Part shown: positions 16,444 through 26,216 of the stretch, piece after piece
How the letters are laid out: every line of letters starts with the position of its first letter
Position numbering within the stretch: position 1 is the first letter of the stretch
Assembly (NCBI RefSeq): GCF_018614915.1
Contig: NZ_JAGGNU010000014.1
Location: 11,021 to 75,020, forward strand
Source: Variovorax paradoxus
Lineage (GTDB): Bacteria > Pseudomonadota > Gammaproteobacteria > Burkholderiales > Burkholderiaceae_C
Direction of reading: 5' to 3'
DNA length: 64,000 nucleotides
Made by a program: the position numbers and the translations under genes
Notes under the pieces: model-generated
What the model was told of the DNA's origin: nothing
Seen by the model: only the letters and a program-made list of their open reading frames with translations
Database searches by the model: none

Positions 16444-18471
16444 ATGACTTCTTCGACCCAGGTGCTCGGCGCCTGTCCGCATGATTGCCCCGACACCTGC
16501 GCACTCGTCACCACCGTGCAGGACGGCATCGCCGTCAAGCTGCAAGGCAACCCGGCGCATCCGCACACCGCCGGCGTGCTCTGCACCAAGGTCTCGCGCT
16601 ACATCGAACGCAACGACCATGCCGAGCGGCTCGTCCGGCCTTTGAAACGCATCGGTCCCAAGGGCAGCGGCCGCTTCGAAGCGGTGACATGGGATGCGGC
16701 CCTCGACGACATCGCTGCACGCTTGAAGGAATGTAAAAGTAACAATCCGGAAACGATTGTGCCCTACAGCTACGCCGGAACCATGGGTTTGGTGCAGGGC
16801 GAATCGATGGATCGTCGTTTTTTTCACAAGCTCGGCGCGTCGCTGCTGGACCGCACGATCTGCTCGACCGCCGGCGGCGAGGCCTTAAGTTTTACTTTGG
16901 GCGGCAAGGTGGGCATGCGGGTCGAATATTTCGCCGAAGCGAAGCTGATCCTGATCTGGGGCAGCAACTCGATCGCGAGCAATCTTCATTTCTGGCGCCA
17001 CGCGCAGGCCGCCAAGCGTGCCGGCGCGCGGCTGGTGTGCATCGATCCGCGCAAGACCGAGACCGCCGACAAGTGCGACGAGCACGTCGCGCTCCTGCCC
17101 GGCACCGATGCGGCGCTGGCCTTGGCGCTGATGCACGAGCTGATCGCGAACGACTGGCTGGACCACGACTACATCGCGCAGCACACCGTGGGCTGGGCGC
17201 AACTGCGCGAGCGCGCCCTGCAATGGCCGCCGGCGCGCGCGGCGGCCATCTGCGGCGTGCCCGAGGCGCAGATCGTCGCGCTCGCGCGTGCCTATGGAAC
17301 GACCAGGCCGGCGGCGATCCGCCTCAACTACGGCATGCAGCGCGTGCGCGGCGGCGGCAATGCGGCGCGCGCCATCGCCTGCCTGCCGGCGCTGGTCGGC
17401 GCCTGGCGGCAGCGGGCCGGCGGTCTGCTGCTGAGCAGCTCGGGCCTGTTCCCGGTCGACCGCGCCGCCTTGCAGCGGCCCGACCTGCTGGCCGGCCGGC
17501 GCCCGCGCACCGTCAACATGAGCGCGATCGGCGATGCGCTGCTCGACACCGCGAACCCGATCCACGCGCTGGTGGTCTACAACAGCAACCCGGTCGCGGT
17601 CGCGCCGGAGTCGGGCAAGGTGGTGGCCGGCTTCGCGCGCGAAGACCTGTTCACCGTGGTGCTGGAACAGTTCCAGACCGACACCGCCGACTACGCCGAC
17701 TACGTGCTGCCTGCCACCACGCAGCTCGAGCACTGGGACATCCACACGAGCTACGGCCACACCGACGTGCTCTTGAACCGGCCGGCGGTGGCGCCGCGCG
17801 GCGAGGCGCGCAGCAACACCTGGGTGTTTCGCGAACTCGCGCGGCGCATGGGCTTCGACGAGCCCTGCTTCTCGGACGACGACGAGGCGCTGTGCCGCAG
17901 CGCCTTCGCGCCCGGCGCGATCGACTTCGAGCAACTGCAGGCGCAGGGCTTCACCAGCCTGAAGCTGCCCGAGGCGCCGTTCGCCGAAGGCGGGTTCCCC
18001 ACGCCCTCGGGCCGCTGCGAATTCTTCAGCGCCCGGCTGGCCGCGATGGGCCAGGACGGCCTGCCCGACCACGTGCCCAACTACGAACCGGCCGGCAGCT
18101 CAAAGGAATTTCCGCTCGCGATGATCTCGCCGCCGGCGCGCAACTTCCTCAATTCGAGCTTCGTCAACGTGAGGAGCCTGCGTGCGATCGAGGGCGAGCC
18201 GCTGCTCGAGATCCATGAAGCCGATGCGGCGGCGCGCGGCATCGTCGACGGCGCCACGGTGCGCGTGTTCAACCAGCGCGGCGAGCACCGCTGCCGCGCC
18301 GAGATCTCGCGCCGGGCCCGGCCCGGCGTGGTGCACGGCCTGGGCATCTGGTGGCGCAAGCTCGGGCTCGACGGCACCAACGTCAACCAGCTCACGAGCC
18401 AGCGGCTGACCGACATCGGCCGCGGGCCGACCTTCTACGACTGCCTGGTCGAAGTCGCGGCCGATGCCTGA
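16444..18471 (+). CDS. Molybdopterin-dependent oxidoreductase (DMSO reductase family)
   Basis: 675 residues. The N-terminal Fe4S4 site is C-x3-C-x3-C (CPHDCPDTC, Cys11, 15, 19) with the fourth Cys47 in GVLCTK. The bis-MGD binding body follows: YSYAGTMGLVQG, ICSTAGGEAL, LIWGSNSIASNLHFW and LVCIDPRKTETADKCDEHVALLPGTD. The C-terminal molybdopterin dinucleotide domain is at about 555-672. There is no Tat signal, so it is probably cytoplasmic. No electron-transfer or membrane subunit is adjacent. Related single-subunit enzymes are annotated only as molybdopterin oxidoreductase family protein; the substrate is unknown. Confidence 0.92.
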   Translation: MTSSTQVLGACPHDCPDTCALVTTVQDGIAVKLQGNPAHPHTAGVLCTKVSRYIERNDHAERLVRPLKRIGPKGSGRFEAVTWDAALDDIAARLKECKSNNPETIVPYSYAGTMGLVQGESMDRRFFHKLGASLLDRTICSTAGGEALSFTLGGKVGMRVEYFAEAKLILIWGSNSIASNLHFWRHAQAAKRAGARLVCIDPRKTETADKCDEHVALLPGTDAALALALMHELIANDWLDHDYIAQHTVGWAQLRERALQWPPARAAAICGVPEAQIVALARAYGTTRPAAIRLNYGMQRVRGGGNAARAIACLPALVGAWRQRAGGLLLSSSGLFPVDRAALQRPDLLAGRRPRTVNMSAIGDALLDTANPIHALVVYNSNPVAVAPESGKVVAGFAREDLFTVVLEQFQTDTADYADYVLPATTQLEHWDIHTSYGHTDVLLNRPAVAPRGEARSNTWVFRELARRMGFDEPCFSDDDEALCRSAFAPGAIDFEQLQAQGFTSLKLPEAPFAEGGFPTPSGRCEFFSARLAAMGQDGLPDHVPNYEPAGSSKEFPLAMISPPARNFLNSSFVNVRSLRAIEGEPLLEIHEADAAARGIVDGATVRVFNQRGEHRCRAEISRRARPGVVHGLGIWWRKLGLDGTNVNQLTSQRLTDIGRGPTFYDCLVEVAADA

Positions 18472-18483
18472 GGGGCGCCCAGC

Positions 18484-19620
18484 ATGAACGGAAAGCGCGG
18501 GGTCTTTGCAGCGGCAGCCTTGCTCGGTCTCGCCGGCTGCGCCGACCTCGGCTACTACTGGCAATCGGCCAGCGGCCATCTGGGGCTGATGCGCGCGGCG
18601 CGGCCGGTGCCGGAATGGCTGCGGGACCCGGGCGCGTCCGAGACGCTCAAGGCCAAGCTGGAACTCACGCAGCGCATCCGCAGCTTCGCGTCGGCCGAGC
18701 TCGGCCTGCCCGACAACCCGAGCTACAAGGCGTACGCCGACCTGCACCGCCCGGCCGCGGTCTGGAACGTGGTGGCCGCGGCGCCGTATTCGCTCACGCT
18801 CAAGACCTGGTGCTTCCCGGTCGCCGGCTGCGTCGGCTATCGCGGCTACTACAGCGTTGCCGATGCCAGGGCCGAGGCGGAGGCCCTGCGCACGCAGGGC
18901 CTGGAGGCGGCGGTGTATCCGGTGCCGGCCTATTCCACGCTGGGCTGGATGAACTGGGCCGGCGGCGATCCGGTGCTTTCCACCTTCATCGGCTACCCCG
19001 AAGGCGAACTGGCGCGCATCGTCTTCCATGAGCTCGCGCACCAGGTGCTCTATGTGCCGGACGACACGATGTTCAACGAGTCTTTCGCGACCGCGGTGGA
19101 GCGCATCGGCGGTGCGCGCTGGCTGCAGACCCAGGCCGGCGAAGCGGCGCGCCTCGAATATGCGCAGTTCGACGGCCGGCGCCAGCAGTTTCGCGCCCTC
19201 GTGAACGAAACGCGCCGTGCACTCGGCGACATCTATGCCTCGAAGGAAGCCCAGGCCCGCGACTGGCCGGCGGTCGATGCGATGAAGAAAGCAGCCATGG
19301 ACGAATTCCGCCAGCGCTACGCCGTGTTGCGCGCGGGCTGGAGCGGCCCGCGCCAGGGCGCCTACGACGCCTGGGTGGCGCGCGCCAACAATGCGATGTT
19401 CGGCGCCCAGGCCGCCTACGACGAACTGGTGCCCGGCTTCGAGGCGCTGTTCGAGCGCGAGGGCCGTGACTGGCCGCGTTTCTACGCCGCGGTCAGGCGC
19501 CTCGCCGCACTGCCCAAGGCCGGGCGCGTGCAGGCGCTGAAGGCCGACGCCGTACCGCCCACGGCGGACACGCAAACCCCACAACCCCACAACCAGGACA
19601 AGGGAGGCCGCGGTGCCTGA
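18484..19620 (+). CDS. Predicted zinc aminopeptidase lipoprotein (COG4324 type)
   Basis: 378 residues. The lipobox LAGC has Cys19. The zinc protease motif HELAHQ (His182, Glu183, His186) is followed by NESFAT with Glu199 as the likely third ligand. The preceding CFPVAGCVGYRGYYS block is typical of the COG4324 group, annotated as predicted aminopeptidase. It is predicted to face the periplasm, anchored by lipid. It begins 12 bp after the oxidoreductase stop and overlaps the next gene by 8 bp, so the three may form an operon. Confidence 0.87.
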   Translation: MNGKRGVFAAAALLGLAGCADLGYYWQSASGHLGLMRAARPVPEWLRDPGASETLKAKLELTQRIRSFASAELGLPDNPSYKAYADLHRPAAVWNVVAAAPYSLTLKTWCFPVAGCVGYRGYYSVADARAEAEALRTQGLEAAVYPVPAYSTLGWMNWAGGDPVLSTFIGYPEGELARIVFHELAHQVLYVPDDTMFNESFATAVERIGGARWLQTQAGEAARLEYAQFDGRRQQFRALVNETRRALGDIYASKEAQARDWPAVDAMKKAAMDEFRQRYAVLRAGWSGPRQGAYDAWVARANNAMFGAQAAYDELVPGFEALFEREGRDWPRFYAAVRRLAALPKAGRVQALKADAVPPTADTQTPQPHNQDKGGRGA

Positions 19621-19951
19621 CATCCACATCGAACGCAGCCACACGCTGGGCATGGAGGCCGCACGCGCGGTGGCGCGCCAATGGATGCAGAAGGTCGAGC
19701 AGGACTACGGGCTCGCGTGCAGTTACGACGAAGGCAAGCGCTGCGACGTCGGCCAGTTCATGCGGCCCGGCATCGAGGGCAGTGTCGAAGTCACTGCCGA
19801 CAGCTTCAGGCTCAAGGCCACGCTCGGCCTGCTGTACGGCAGCTTCAGCGAGCAGATCGAAGAGCGCCTGCAGCGCAACCTCGACGAGCTGCTGGGCACG
19901 AGCGAGGCGGATGACGACGACGACGCCTACAACGACAGGGACTGGTTATAG
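19613..19951 (+). CDS. Polyhydroxyalkanoic acid system family protein
   Basis: 112 residues. MPDIHIERSHTLGMEAARAVARQWMQKVEQDYGL and the central EGSVEVTADSFRLKATLGLL match the small family named for its occurrence in PHA granule regions (PHA_gran_rgn). It ends in a very acidic tail (SEADDDDDAYNDRDWL). Its start lies inside the end of the aminopeptidase gene. The molecular role is undefined. The phasin gene 2 kb away supports a PHA link in this region. Confidence 0.85.
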   Translation: MPDIHIERSHTLGMEAARAVARQWMQKVEQDYGLACSYDEGKRCDVGQFMRPGIEGSVEVTADSFRLKATLGLLYGSFSEQIEERLQRNLDELLGTSEADDDDDAYNDRDWL

Positions 19952-20027
19952 AGATCTCCCCCAGGTTGGCCCACTTCGTGTGGCCGCCCAACGTGCCGCG
20001 GCCAGAGGCCTTGGCCCTTCAGGCCGT

Positions 20028-20051
20028 CCAAGCCTGCGCAGGCAGGCTTGG
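20028..20051. terminator. Hairpin between convergent genes
   Basis: Perfect 10-bp arms CCAAGCCTGC (20028-20037) and GCAGGCTTGG (20042-20051) enclose a 4-nt loop. It lies in the 182-bp gap between the convergent PHA-system gene and the acyl-CoA-binding gene. No U-tract follows on either side, so this is a possible rho-independent-like or processing hairpin rather than a classical terminator. Confidence 0.4.
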
Positions 20052-20133
20052 AGCCGCTGGCCTTCAGCCCTCACCGGGGGCAACACCAGCGGCCCGGCAA
20101 AGCCGGTTCCGCGGTGTTCCTGGAAAGAGAACG

Positions 20134-20391
20134 TCAGATTCGTAGTGATTCGATCAGATCGATGTATTTCTGCTTGGCCTCGTCGGCGCCCAGGCCCTTC
20201 TGGGCCGTCCAGGCGTCCCACTTGGCGCGCGCGACGATGTCGCTGAAGCTCGGTTTCTTGTCGACGTTGTCGCCCTGGGTGGCCTGCTTGAAGAGGCCGT
20301 AGATCTTGAGCAGCGTCGGATTGTCCGGACGCTCGGCGAGCAGCTTGGAATTGGCTTGGGCGGCTTCGAACAGGGCGTTCAGATCGGACAT
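20134..20391 (-). CDS. Acyl-CoA-binding protein
   Basis: 85 residues, the standard ACBP length. The acyl-CoA binding residues are recognisable in LLKIYGLFKQATQGD (Tyr31, Lys35) and FSDIVARAKWDAWTAQKG. It binds long-chain acyl-CoA in the cytoplasm and buffers or transfers it. Its position next to PHA-related genes suggests a role in fatty acid or PHA metabolism (inference). ACBP is common in eukaryotes and scattered in bacteria, including many Burkholderiales. Confidence 0.93.
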   Translation of the reverse strand: MSDLNALFEAAQANSKLLAERPDNPTLLKIYGLFKQATQGDNVDKKPSFSDIVARAKWDAWTAQKGLGADEAKQKYIDLIESLRI

Positions 20392-20458
20392 GGCGGCGGG
20401 CGTGTTGAGGAGACGCGCATCTTAAGTGACGCCATCGTTGATAAAGCTCGCGCGGAGC

Positions 20459-21286
20459 TCAGTCCGCGAGCCCGGCGCGCGCCAGTTCGATGTCGAGCCG
20501 CTCGCGCGCATCGGCCGGCGCCAGGGCCGCGGCCTTCTCGTAGAGGCGGGTGGCCTCGGCCATGTGCGCGTCGCCCTGCAGCATCAGCAGGCCGCGGGCA
20601 TATTCCATCAGGCCGCTGGCCGAATAAGGATTGAGCCGCAGGCCGCGCTCGAACAGCTCGACCGCGGTTTCGGCCCGCGCGCCATAAGTCATGCGTCCCA
20701 CCAGCGCCCCGACCTTGTCGATGACTTCGGCGTGGAAAGCGGCGAGCGCGACGTGGGCGTCGGCATGGTGCGGCTGCAGTTCGATCACGCGCTCGAGCGC
20801 GCCCTTGACCTTGGTGCCCAGGCCTTGCGCCAGCGCGCGCGCCACGCTGATGCCCTGGCTGTAGCGCCCCAGCGCGTAGGCCTGCCAGTACAACGCCTGG
20901 CAGTTGTCGGGCTCGGCCGCGGCCTGCGCGGTGGCGCGTTCGACCACCTGCTTGAACAGGGCCTGCCGCACGGCTTCGCGCGGCTCGAGGTAGTTGGCAT
21001 AGATGGCGGTGGCCTGGTTGGCGAGCGCCAATCCCTCGTGGCCGTGCTGCAGGCCGACGGCGGCGGCACGCTCGAACTCGCCGCTGTGATAGAGCGCCCA
21101 GCCCTCGGCCAGGGGGCCGGGTGCCGGCGGCTGCAGACCCTGGCCGGCATGCAGCCGCGGCCACTGGACGAGCAGGTTGGCCGTGTCGAAGTAGGGCGCG
21201 TCGCTGTAGGGCAAAAGTGTCCATGGCTCCGCAGGCACCGTGCCGGCCGACAGCAGCGAAAGGGGTTGGAGGTCCTGGTGCGGCAT
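20459..21286 (-). CDS. Alpha-helical TPR-like protein of unknown function
   Basis: 275 residues with no signal peptide. Helical repeats rich in Ala, Leu and small residues are visible, for example AEGWALYHSGEFERAAAVG, NCQALYWQAYALGRYSQGI, HHADAHVALAAFHAEVI and AVELFERGLRLNPYSASGL. These resemble tetratricopeptide (TPR) units from about residue 75 to the end. TPR proteins serve as protein-binding scaffolds. No specific partner can be named. It lies between the ACBP and TetR genes on the same strand with small gaps (67 and 33 bp). Confidence 0.8.
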   Translation of the reverse strand: MPHQDLQPLSLLSAGTVPAEPWTLLPYSDAPYFDTANLLVQWPRLHAGQGLQPPAPGPLAEGWALYHSGEFERAAAVGLQHGHEGLALANQATAIYANYLEPREAVRQALFKQVVERATAQAAAEPDNCQALYWQAYALGRYSQGISVARALAQGLGTKVKGALERVIELQPHHADAHVALAAFHAEVIDKVGALVGRMTYGARAETAVELFERGLRLNPYSASGLMEYARGLLMLQGDAHMAEATRLYEKAAALAPADARERLDIELARAGLAD

Positions 21287-21319
21287 GCGATGGAAGGATG
21301 GAGTTTCAGAACACAGACT

Positions 21320-21994
21320 TCAGACCGTTGCCGGTTGATCTTCGCCGGTATAGGCGCTGCTCAGTGTCAGCAAATGCCGCCGTTGTTCCGTCGCCAAGTA
21401 GGGTGCCAGCAGGTGCAGCGTGTGGTGCGCACCGCGCAGCAGGGCGCCCTGGGCATGCGCCGGCTCCAGCGCCTCGCGCGGATTGCGCACGTATTCGTAG
21501 CTGAGCCAGTAGGTCAGGACCACCACCATGCTCTGCGCCAGCGGGTCGACCTCGCGCATGTCGATGTCCAGGTGGCCAGCACGGCTCATGCCGGCGAGCA
21601 GGGCGCGGATGGCGCGCGCCTTGTTCTTCAGGACCAGCTGGAACTGCGTTTCCAGGCGCCGGTTCTTGCTCAGCAGGTCGTTGAGGTCGCGGTAAAGAAA
21701 GCGGTAGCGCCAGATCAGCTCGAACAGGCTGTGCATGAAGAACCAGGCGTCCTCCACGTCGTGCACGCCTTCGCTGGCATGCAGCAGCTCGTTGAGCTCG
21801 GTTTCGTAGCCCTCGTAGAGCCGGTTGATCAGCTCGTCCTTGGCGGGATAGTGGTAGTAGAGATTGCCGGGGCTGATGTTGAGCTCGCTCGCCACCAACG
21901 TGGTCGAGACGTTCGGTTCCCCGAAGCGGTTGAACAGCTCAAGCGCGGCTTCGAGGATGCGTTGCGCAGTGCGGCGTGGCGCTTTCTTGGCCAT
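21320..21994 (-). CDS. TetR/AcrR family transcriptional regulator
   Basis: 224 residues. The N-terminal helix-turn-helix (about 10-56) includes AQRILEAALELFNRFGEPNVSTT and the recognition-helix region NISPGNLYYHYPAKDELI. The longer C-terminal ligand domain has a Trp/Phe/Tyr-rich segment (AWFFMHSLFELIWRYRFLYRDL), which suggests a hydrophobic ligand such as an acyl-CoA. It is followed 80 bp upstream by the phasin gene in the same orientation. Local PHA or acyl-CoA genes are plausible targets (inference). Confidence 0.9.
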   Translation of the reverse strand: MAKKAPRRTAQRILEAALELFNRFGEPNVSTTLVASELNISPGNLYYHYPAKDELINRLYEGYETELNELLHASEGVHDVEDAWFFMHSLFELIWRYRFLYRDLNDLLSKNRRLETQFQLVLKNKARAIRALLAGMSRAGHLDIDMREVDPLAQSMVVVLTYWLSYEYVRNPREALEPAHAQGALLRGAHHTLHLLAPYLATEQRRHLLTLSSAYTGEDQPATV

Positions 21995-22074
21995 GTCGTA
22001 GCCCCGGGTTTTTTGTCTCCTGCGGCCACTCTAGCGCAAGTCCATGCTGGCCAGGTGGGTGTTCTCCCTGTCTC

Positions 22075-22554
22075 TCAGGTTCCGCTGCCCGGCTTGCGTC
22101 GCCGCGACGGCCTGGCAGCCTCGGGCGGGGTGCGGGCGGCGGTCTTGCGCGCCGCGCGCGGTGCGGCGCTGCCGGCATTCTTGCGCTTGAGCTCGGCCTC
22201 GAGCGCCTCCACCCGCGCCTGCAAGGCCGCCACTTCCTGCGCCGAAGGCATGCCGAGCTTTTCGAGGGCGCGTGCGACGCGGTCCTCGAAAATGCTTTCC
22301 AGCTTGCCCCAGCCGCCCGCGGCCTTGGTGCCGAACTCGCTCGCGAAGCCCGACATCCGGGCCTGGGCCTGCGCCAGCGTTTCCTCGGCGGCCTGCTGGG
22401 TCTTCTTCTGCACGCCCATGCCATCCTTGACCAGCGCTTCGAAGGCCTTGCTGCCTTCCTGCTGCATCTTGGCGAAGGCGCCGAGACCGGCCAGCCAGAT
22501 CTGCTGGGCGGAATCCTTGATGCGGTCGGTCTTGTCGTCGTCGCTGCTTGCCAT
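22075..22554 (-). CDS. Phasin family protein (PHA granule-associated, PhaF/PhaI type)
   Basis: 159 residues. The phasin region, about 10-75, contains AQQIWLAGLGAFAKMQQEG and FEALVKDG. A coiled coil (EVAALQARVEALEAELKRK) follows, then a Lys/Arg/Ala/Pro-rich C-terminal tail (APRAARKTAARTPPEAARP...RRRK) like the histone-like tail of PhaF. Such proteins coat PHA granules and can tether them to the nucleoid. It is transcribed divergently from rfbB. Confidence 0.9.
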   Translation of the reverse strand: MASSDDDKTDRIKDSAQQIWLAGLGAFAKMQQEGSKAFEALVKDGMGVQKKTQQAAEETLAQAQARMSGFASEFGTKAAGGWGKLESIFEDRVARALEKLGMPSAQEVAALQARVEALEAELKRKNAGSAAPRAARKTAARTPPEAARPSRRRKPGSGT

Positions 22555-22651
22555 GGGTGTTCCTTGAAGTACGTCGGAAGCACTCTATCCGCGCTCCAGC
22601 CTGCCCGTTAGGGGGCGGTCTCTAGCAGCGTTTGGAAACATTCCTCGATGG

Positions 22652-22688
22652 GATAATCGCGGCTCGACCGCCACCCGGCGGTTTTTTT
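22652..22688 (+). promoter_or_regulatory. Candidate promoter -10 and leader hairpin upstream of rfbB
   Basis: A GATAAT box (22652-22657) is followed by a short GC stem, CCGCC (22668-22672) and GGCGG (22677-22681), and then seven T residues (22682-22688), 20 nt before the rfbB start. The stem plus T-run has the form of a weak intrinsic terminator, which would make it an attenuator in the rfb leader. A good -35 box at normal spacing was not found: TTGGAA at 22632 is only 14 nt away. Confidence 0.4.
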
Positions 22689-22708
22689 CCAACACCACGG
22701 GAGACCCC

Positions 22709-23770
22709 ATGATCCTGGTTACCGGCGGCGCCGGCTTCATCGGCGCCAACTTCGTTCTTGACTGGATTGCGCAAACCGACGAAGCGGTCGTCAATCTCGA
22801 CAAGCTCACCTACGCCGGCAACCTCGAAACGCTGGCCTCGCTCAAGAGCAACCCGAAGCATGTGTTCGTGCAGGGCGACATCGGCGACAGCGACCTGGTC
22901 GACAAGTTGCTGGCCGAGCACAAGCCGCGCGCGGTGCTCAACTTCGCGGCCGAGTCGCACGTGGACCGTTCGATCCATGGCCCCGAAGATTTCGTGCAGA
23001 CCAACGTGCTCGGTACCTTCCGCCTGCTCGAATCGGTACGGGGCCACTGGAGTGCATTGCCGGCCGAGCAGAAGGCGGCCTTCCGCTTCCTGCACGTCTC
23101 GACCGACGAGGTTTATGGCTCGCTGTCGGCCACCGACCCCGCCTTCACCGAAGACAACAAGTACGAGCCGAACAGCCCCTATTCGGCAAGCAAGGCCGCC
23201 AGCGACCACCTGGTGCGCGCATGGCACCACACCTACGGGCTGCCGGTGCTCACCACCAACTGCTCGAACAACTACGGCCCCTTCCATTTCCCCGAGAAGC
23301 TGATCCCGCTGATGATCGTCAACGCGCTCGCCGGAAAGCCGCTGCCGGTGTACGGCGACGGCATGCAGGTGCGCGACTGGCTTTACGTCAAGGACCACTG
23401 CAGCGCGATCCGCCGCGTGCTCGAGGCGGGCAGGCTCGGCGAAACCTACAACGTCGGCGGCTGGAACGAGAAGCCCAACATCGAGATCGTCAACACCGTG
23501 TGCGCGCTGCTCGATGAACTGCGACCGCGCGCCGACGGCAGGAGCTATCGCGAGCAGATCACCTACGTGACCGACCGCCCGGGCCACGACCGGCGCTACG
23601 CCATCGACGCCCGCAAGCTCGAGCGCGAACTGGGCTGGAAGCCGGCCGAGACTTTCGACACCGGCATCCGCAAGACGGTCGAGTGGTACCTGGACCATGT
23701 CGAATGGGTGCGCAACGTGCAAAGCGGCGCCTACCGCGCATGGGTGCAGAAGCAGTACGAGGCGGCATGA
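22709..23770 (+). CDS. rfbB: dTDP-glucose 4,6-dehydratase
   Basis: 353 residues from ATG 22709, with GGGAGA about 5 nt upstream. The NAD-binding motif is [11 protein letters not shown], the catalytic SDR residues are in STDEVYG and [10 protein letters not shown] (Tyr and Lys), and the nucleotide-sugar region is [16 protein letters not shown]. It converts dTDP-glucose to dTDP-4-keto-6-deoxyglucose, step 2 of dTDP-L-rhamnose synthesis. First gene of rfbBDAC. Its TGA overlaps the rfbD ATG. Confidence 0.96.
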   Translation: MILVTGGAGFIGANFVLDWIAQTDEAVVNLDKLTYAGNLETLASLKSNPKHVFVQGDIGDSDLVDKLLAEHKPRAVLNFAAESHVDRSIHGPEDFVQTNVLGTFRLLESVRGHWSALPAEQKAAFRFLHVSTDEVYGSLSATDPAFTEDNKYEPNSPYSASKAASDHLVRAWHHTYGLPVLTTNCSNNYGPFHFPEKLIPLMIVNALAGKPLPVYGDGMQVRDWLYVKDHCSAIRRVLEAGRLGETYNVGGWNEKPNIEIVNTVCALLDELRPRADGRSYREQITYVTDRPGHDRRYAIDARKLERELGWKPAETFDTGIRKTVEWYLDHVEWVRNVQSGAYRAWVQKQYEAA

Positions 23771-24657
23771 AGCTACTGCTGCTCGGCAAGACAGGACAGG
23801 TGGGCTGGGAGCTGCAGCGCAGCCTGGCGCCGCTCGGCGAACTGGTGGCGCTGGATTCCTCGAGCACCGACTTCGCTGCCGATTTCCGGCACCCGGAACA
23901 GGTGGTCCAAACGGTGCTGGCGCTGCGGCCCGACGTGATCGTCAATGCCGCGGCGCACACGGCGGTCGACAAGGCCGAGAGCGAGCCTGAACTGGCGCAC
24001 ACCTTGAACGCGACGGCGCCCGGTGCGATCGCGCAGGCTGCGCAGGAAGTCGGCGCGCTGATGGTGCATTACTCGACCGACTATGTGTTCGACGGCAGCG
24101 GCAGCAAGCCGTGGCAGGAGACGGATGCCACCGGCCCGCTCAGCGTGTACGGGCGCACCAAGCTCGAGGGCGAGCAGTTGATTGCAGAGCGTTGCGCCCG
24201 CCACCTGATCTTTCGCACCAGCTGGGTTTACGCCGCCCGCGGCGGCAACTTCGCGAAGACCATGCTGCGGCTGGCGAAGGAGCGCGATCGGCTCACTGTC
24301 ATCGACGACCAGTTCGGCGCGCCGACCGGTGCGGAGCTGCTCGCGGACGTGACGGCGCATGCGATTCGCGAGATGCTGCGCGATCCGGCGAAGGCCGGGC
24401 TCTATCACCTGGCGGCGAGCGGGGAGACGACATGGCACGGCTATGCGCGCTTCGTGCTGGAGCAGGCGCAGGCGGCGGGTGTCGAACTCAAAGCGCAGCC
24501 GACAGCCATCGATCCCGTTCCGACAAGCGCGTTTCCCACACCCGCCAAACGCCCACACAACTCTCGCATGAACACCGACAAGTTGCAGACCGCGTTTGGC
24601 CTCAAGCTGCCGCACTGGCAGCTTGGCGTGGCGCGCATGCTGGTCGAGACCCTCTAA
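23767..24657 (+). CDS. rfbD: dTDP-4-dehydrorhamnose reductase
   Basis: 296 residues. The start ATG 23767 overlaps the rfbB stop. The Rossmann motif is [13 protein letters not shown], the family signature is [11 protein letters not shown], and the catalytic pair is in YGRTKLEGE. The late [12 protein letters not shown] is typical of RmlD. It makes dTDP-L-rhamnose in the last step of the pathway, using NAD(P)H. Confidence 0.96.
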   Translation: MKLLLLGKTGQVGWELQRSLAPLGELVALDSSSTDFAADFRHPEQVVQTVLALRPDVIVNAAAHTAVDKAESEPELAHTLNATAPGAIAQAAQEVGALMVHYSTDYVFDGSGSKPWQETDATGPLSVYGRTKLEGEQLIAERCARHLIFRTSWVYAARGGNFAKTMLRLAKERDRLTVIDDQFGAPTGAELLADVTAHAIREMLRDPAKAGLYHLAASGETTWHGYARFVLEQAQAAGVELKAQPTAIDPVPTSAFPTPAKRPHNSRMNTDKLQTAFGLKLPHWQLGVARMLVETL

Positions 24658-24674
24658 CTTAACGACGCTAAAGA

Positions 24675-25562
24675 ATGACCCAACGCAAAGGCATCATCCT
24701 CGCCGGCGGCTCCGGCACCCGCCTCCATCCGGCCACGCTCGCACTGAGCAAGCAACTGCTGCCGGTGTACGACAAGCCGATGATCTATTACCCGCTCAGT
24801 ACGTTGATGCTAGGCGGCATTCGTGACATCTTGGTTATTAGCACACCGCAGGACACTCCGCGCTTTCAGCAACTGCTGGGCGACGGGAGCCAGTGGGGCA
24901 TCAATCTGCAGTACGCGGTGCAGCCGAGTCCGGACGGGTTGGCGCAGGCTTTCATCATCGGCGACAAGTTCGTGGGCAATGCGCCGAGTGCGTTGGTCCT
25001 GGGGGACAACATCTTCTATGGTCACGATTTCGTGCACTTGCTCGCAGATGCCGATGCCAAGCAGGTGGGCGCGACGGTGTTCGCCTATCACGTGCACGAT
25101 CCGGAGCGCTATGGCGTCGTCGCCTTCGATGCCAGCGGCAGGGCCAGCAGCATCGAGGAAAAGCCCGCCAAGCCCAAGAGCAGCTATGCGGTCACTGGCC
25201 TCTATTTTTACGACAACCAGGTCGTCGAGATCGCCAAGTCCGTGAAGCCGAGTGATCGCGGAGAGCTTGAGATCACTGCCGTCAATCAGGCCTATCTGGA
25301 TCGCGGCCAGCTCAACGTGCAGATCATGCAGCGCGGCTATGCGTGGCTCGATACTGGCACGCACGAGAGCCTGCTCGAAGCCGGCCAGTTCATCGCAACG
25401 CTCGAGCATCGCCAAGGACTCAAGATCGCCTGTCCCGAAGAGATCGCGTGGCGCCATGGATTCATCGACAGGGAGCAGCTGGCAAGGTTGGCGGCGCCCA
25501 TGCAGAAGAACGGATACGGCAAGTACCTCAATCACTTGCTGTCTGAGGAGGTGCGCTCGTGA
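24675..25562 (+). CDS. rfbA: Glucose-1-phosphate thymidylyltransferase
   Basis: 295 residues, the standard RmlA length. The nucleotidyltransferase signature [21 protein letters not shown] is at residues 5-25, with [27 protein letters not shown] and TGLYFYDN following. It catalyses dTTP plus glucose-1-phosphate to dTDP-glucose, step 1 of the rhamnose pathway. Starts 17 bp after rfbD and overlaps rfbC by 4 bp. Confidence 0.97.
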   Translation: MTQRKGIILAGGSGTRLHPATLALSKQLLPVYDKPMIYYPLSTLMLGGIRDILVISTPQDTPRFQQLLGDGSQWGINLQYAVQPSPDGLAQAFIIGDKFVGNAPSALVLGDNIFYGHDFVHLLADADAKQVGATVFAYHVHDPERYGVVAFDASGRASSIEEKPAKPKSSYAVTGLYFYDNQVVEIAKSVKPSDRGELEITAVNQAYLDRGQLNVQIMQRGYAWLDTGTHESLLEAGQFIATLEHRQGLKIACPEEIAWRHGFIDREQLARLAAPMQKNGYGKYLNHLLSEEVRS

Positions 25563-26107
25563 AGGTAACGCCCACTGCGATTCCGGATGTGTTGGTGATC
25601 GAACCCAAGGTGTTCGGGGACGCTCGGGGCTTTTTCTTTGAGAGCTTTAATCAAAGAGCCTTCGATGAAGCGGTCGGACGGCACGTTGATTTCGTTCAGG
25701 ATAATCATTCGCGTTCAGCGAAAGGCGTGCTGCGTGGGTTGCACTATCAAGTTCAGCAGCCCCAAGGCAAGCTGGTCCGTGTGACGCGCGGGGCGGTGTT
25801 CGACGTGGCCGTGGACATTCGAAAATCATCCCCGACCTTCGGGCAGTGGACGGGTGTTGAGCTTACTGAAGACAACCACAAGCAGCTCTGGGTTCCAGCA
25901 GGTTTGGCGCACGGCTTTCTGGTGCTGAGTGATTTCGCCGATTTCCTCTACAAAACTACCGAGTACTACGCGCCGGTGCATGAGCGCGCCATCCTGTGGA
26001 ACGACACCACGCTTGCCATTCAGTGGCCCCAGACCGGTAGCCCACCGCTGTTGTCGGCCAAGGATGCTGCCGGCACTCCCCTTGCTTTGGCGGAACTGTT
26101 CGGATAA
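25559..26107 (+). CDS. rfbC: dTDP-4-dehydrorhamnose 3,5-epimerase
   Basis: 182 residues with a GTG start at 25559 that overlaps the rfbA stop (GTGA). The RmlC cupin motifs are [12 protein letters not shown], the catalytic-His region [18 protein letters not shown], and [24 protein letters not shown]. It epimerises C3 and C5 of the keto sugar, step 3 of the pathway. It completes the rfbBDAC set. Base composition falls directly after this gene. Confidence 0.96.
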   Translation: MKVTPTAIPDVLVIEPKVFGDARGFFFESFNQRAFDEAVGRHVDFVQDNHSRSAKGVLRGLHYQVQQPQGKLVRVTRGAVFDVAVDIRKSSPTFGQWTGVELTEDNHKQLWVPAGLAHGFLVLSDFADFLYKTTEYYAPVHERAILWNDTTLAIQWPQTGSPPLLSAKDAAGTPLALAELFG

Positions 26108-26216
26108 CTGGCAGGCACGAGTCGACAGCATAGTTCGATTCTCCCCACAATTTCTTTTTAAATGAGATGTGTCCCGCGCAAGCTGATTTTTGCTCGATTT
26201 ATATTGAATATTAACG

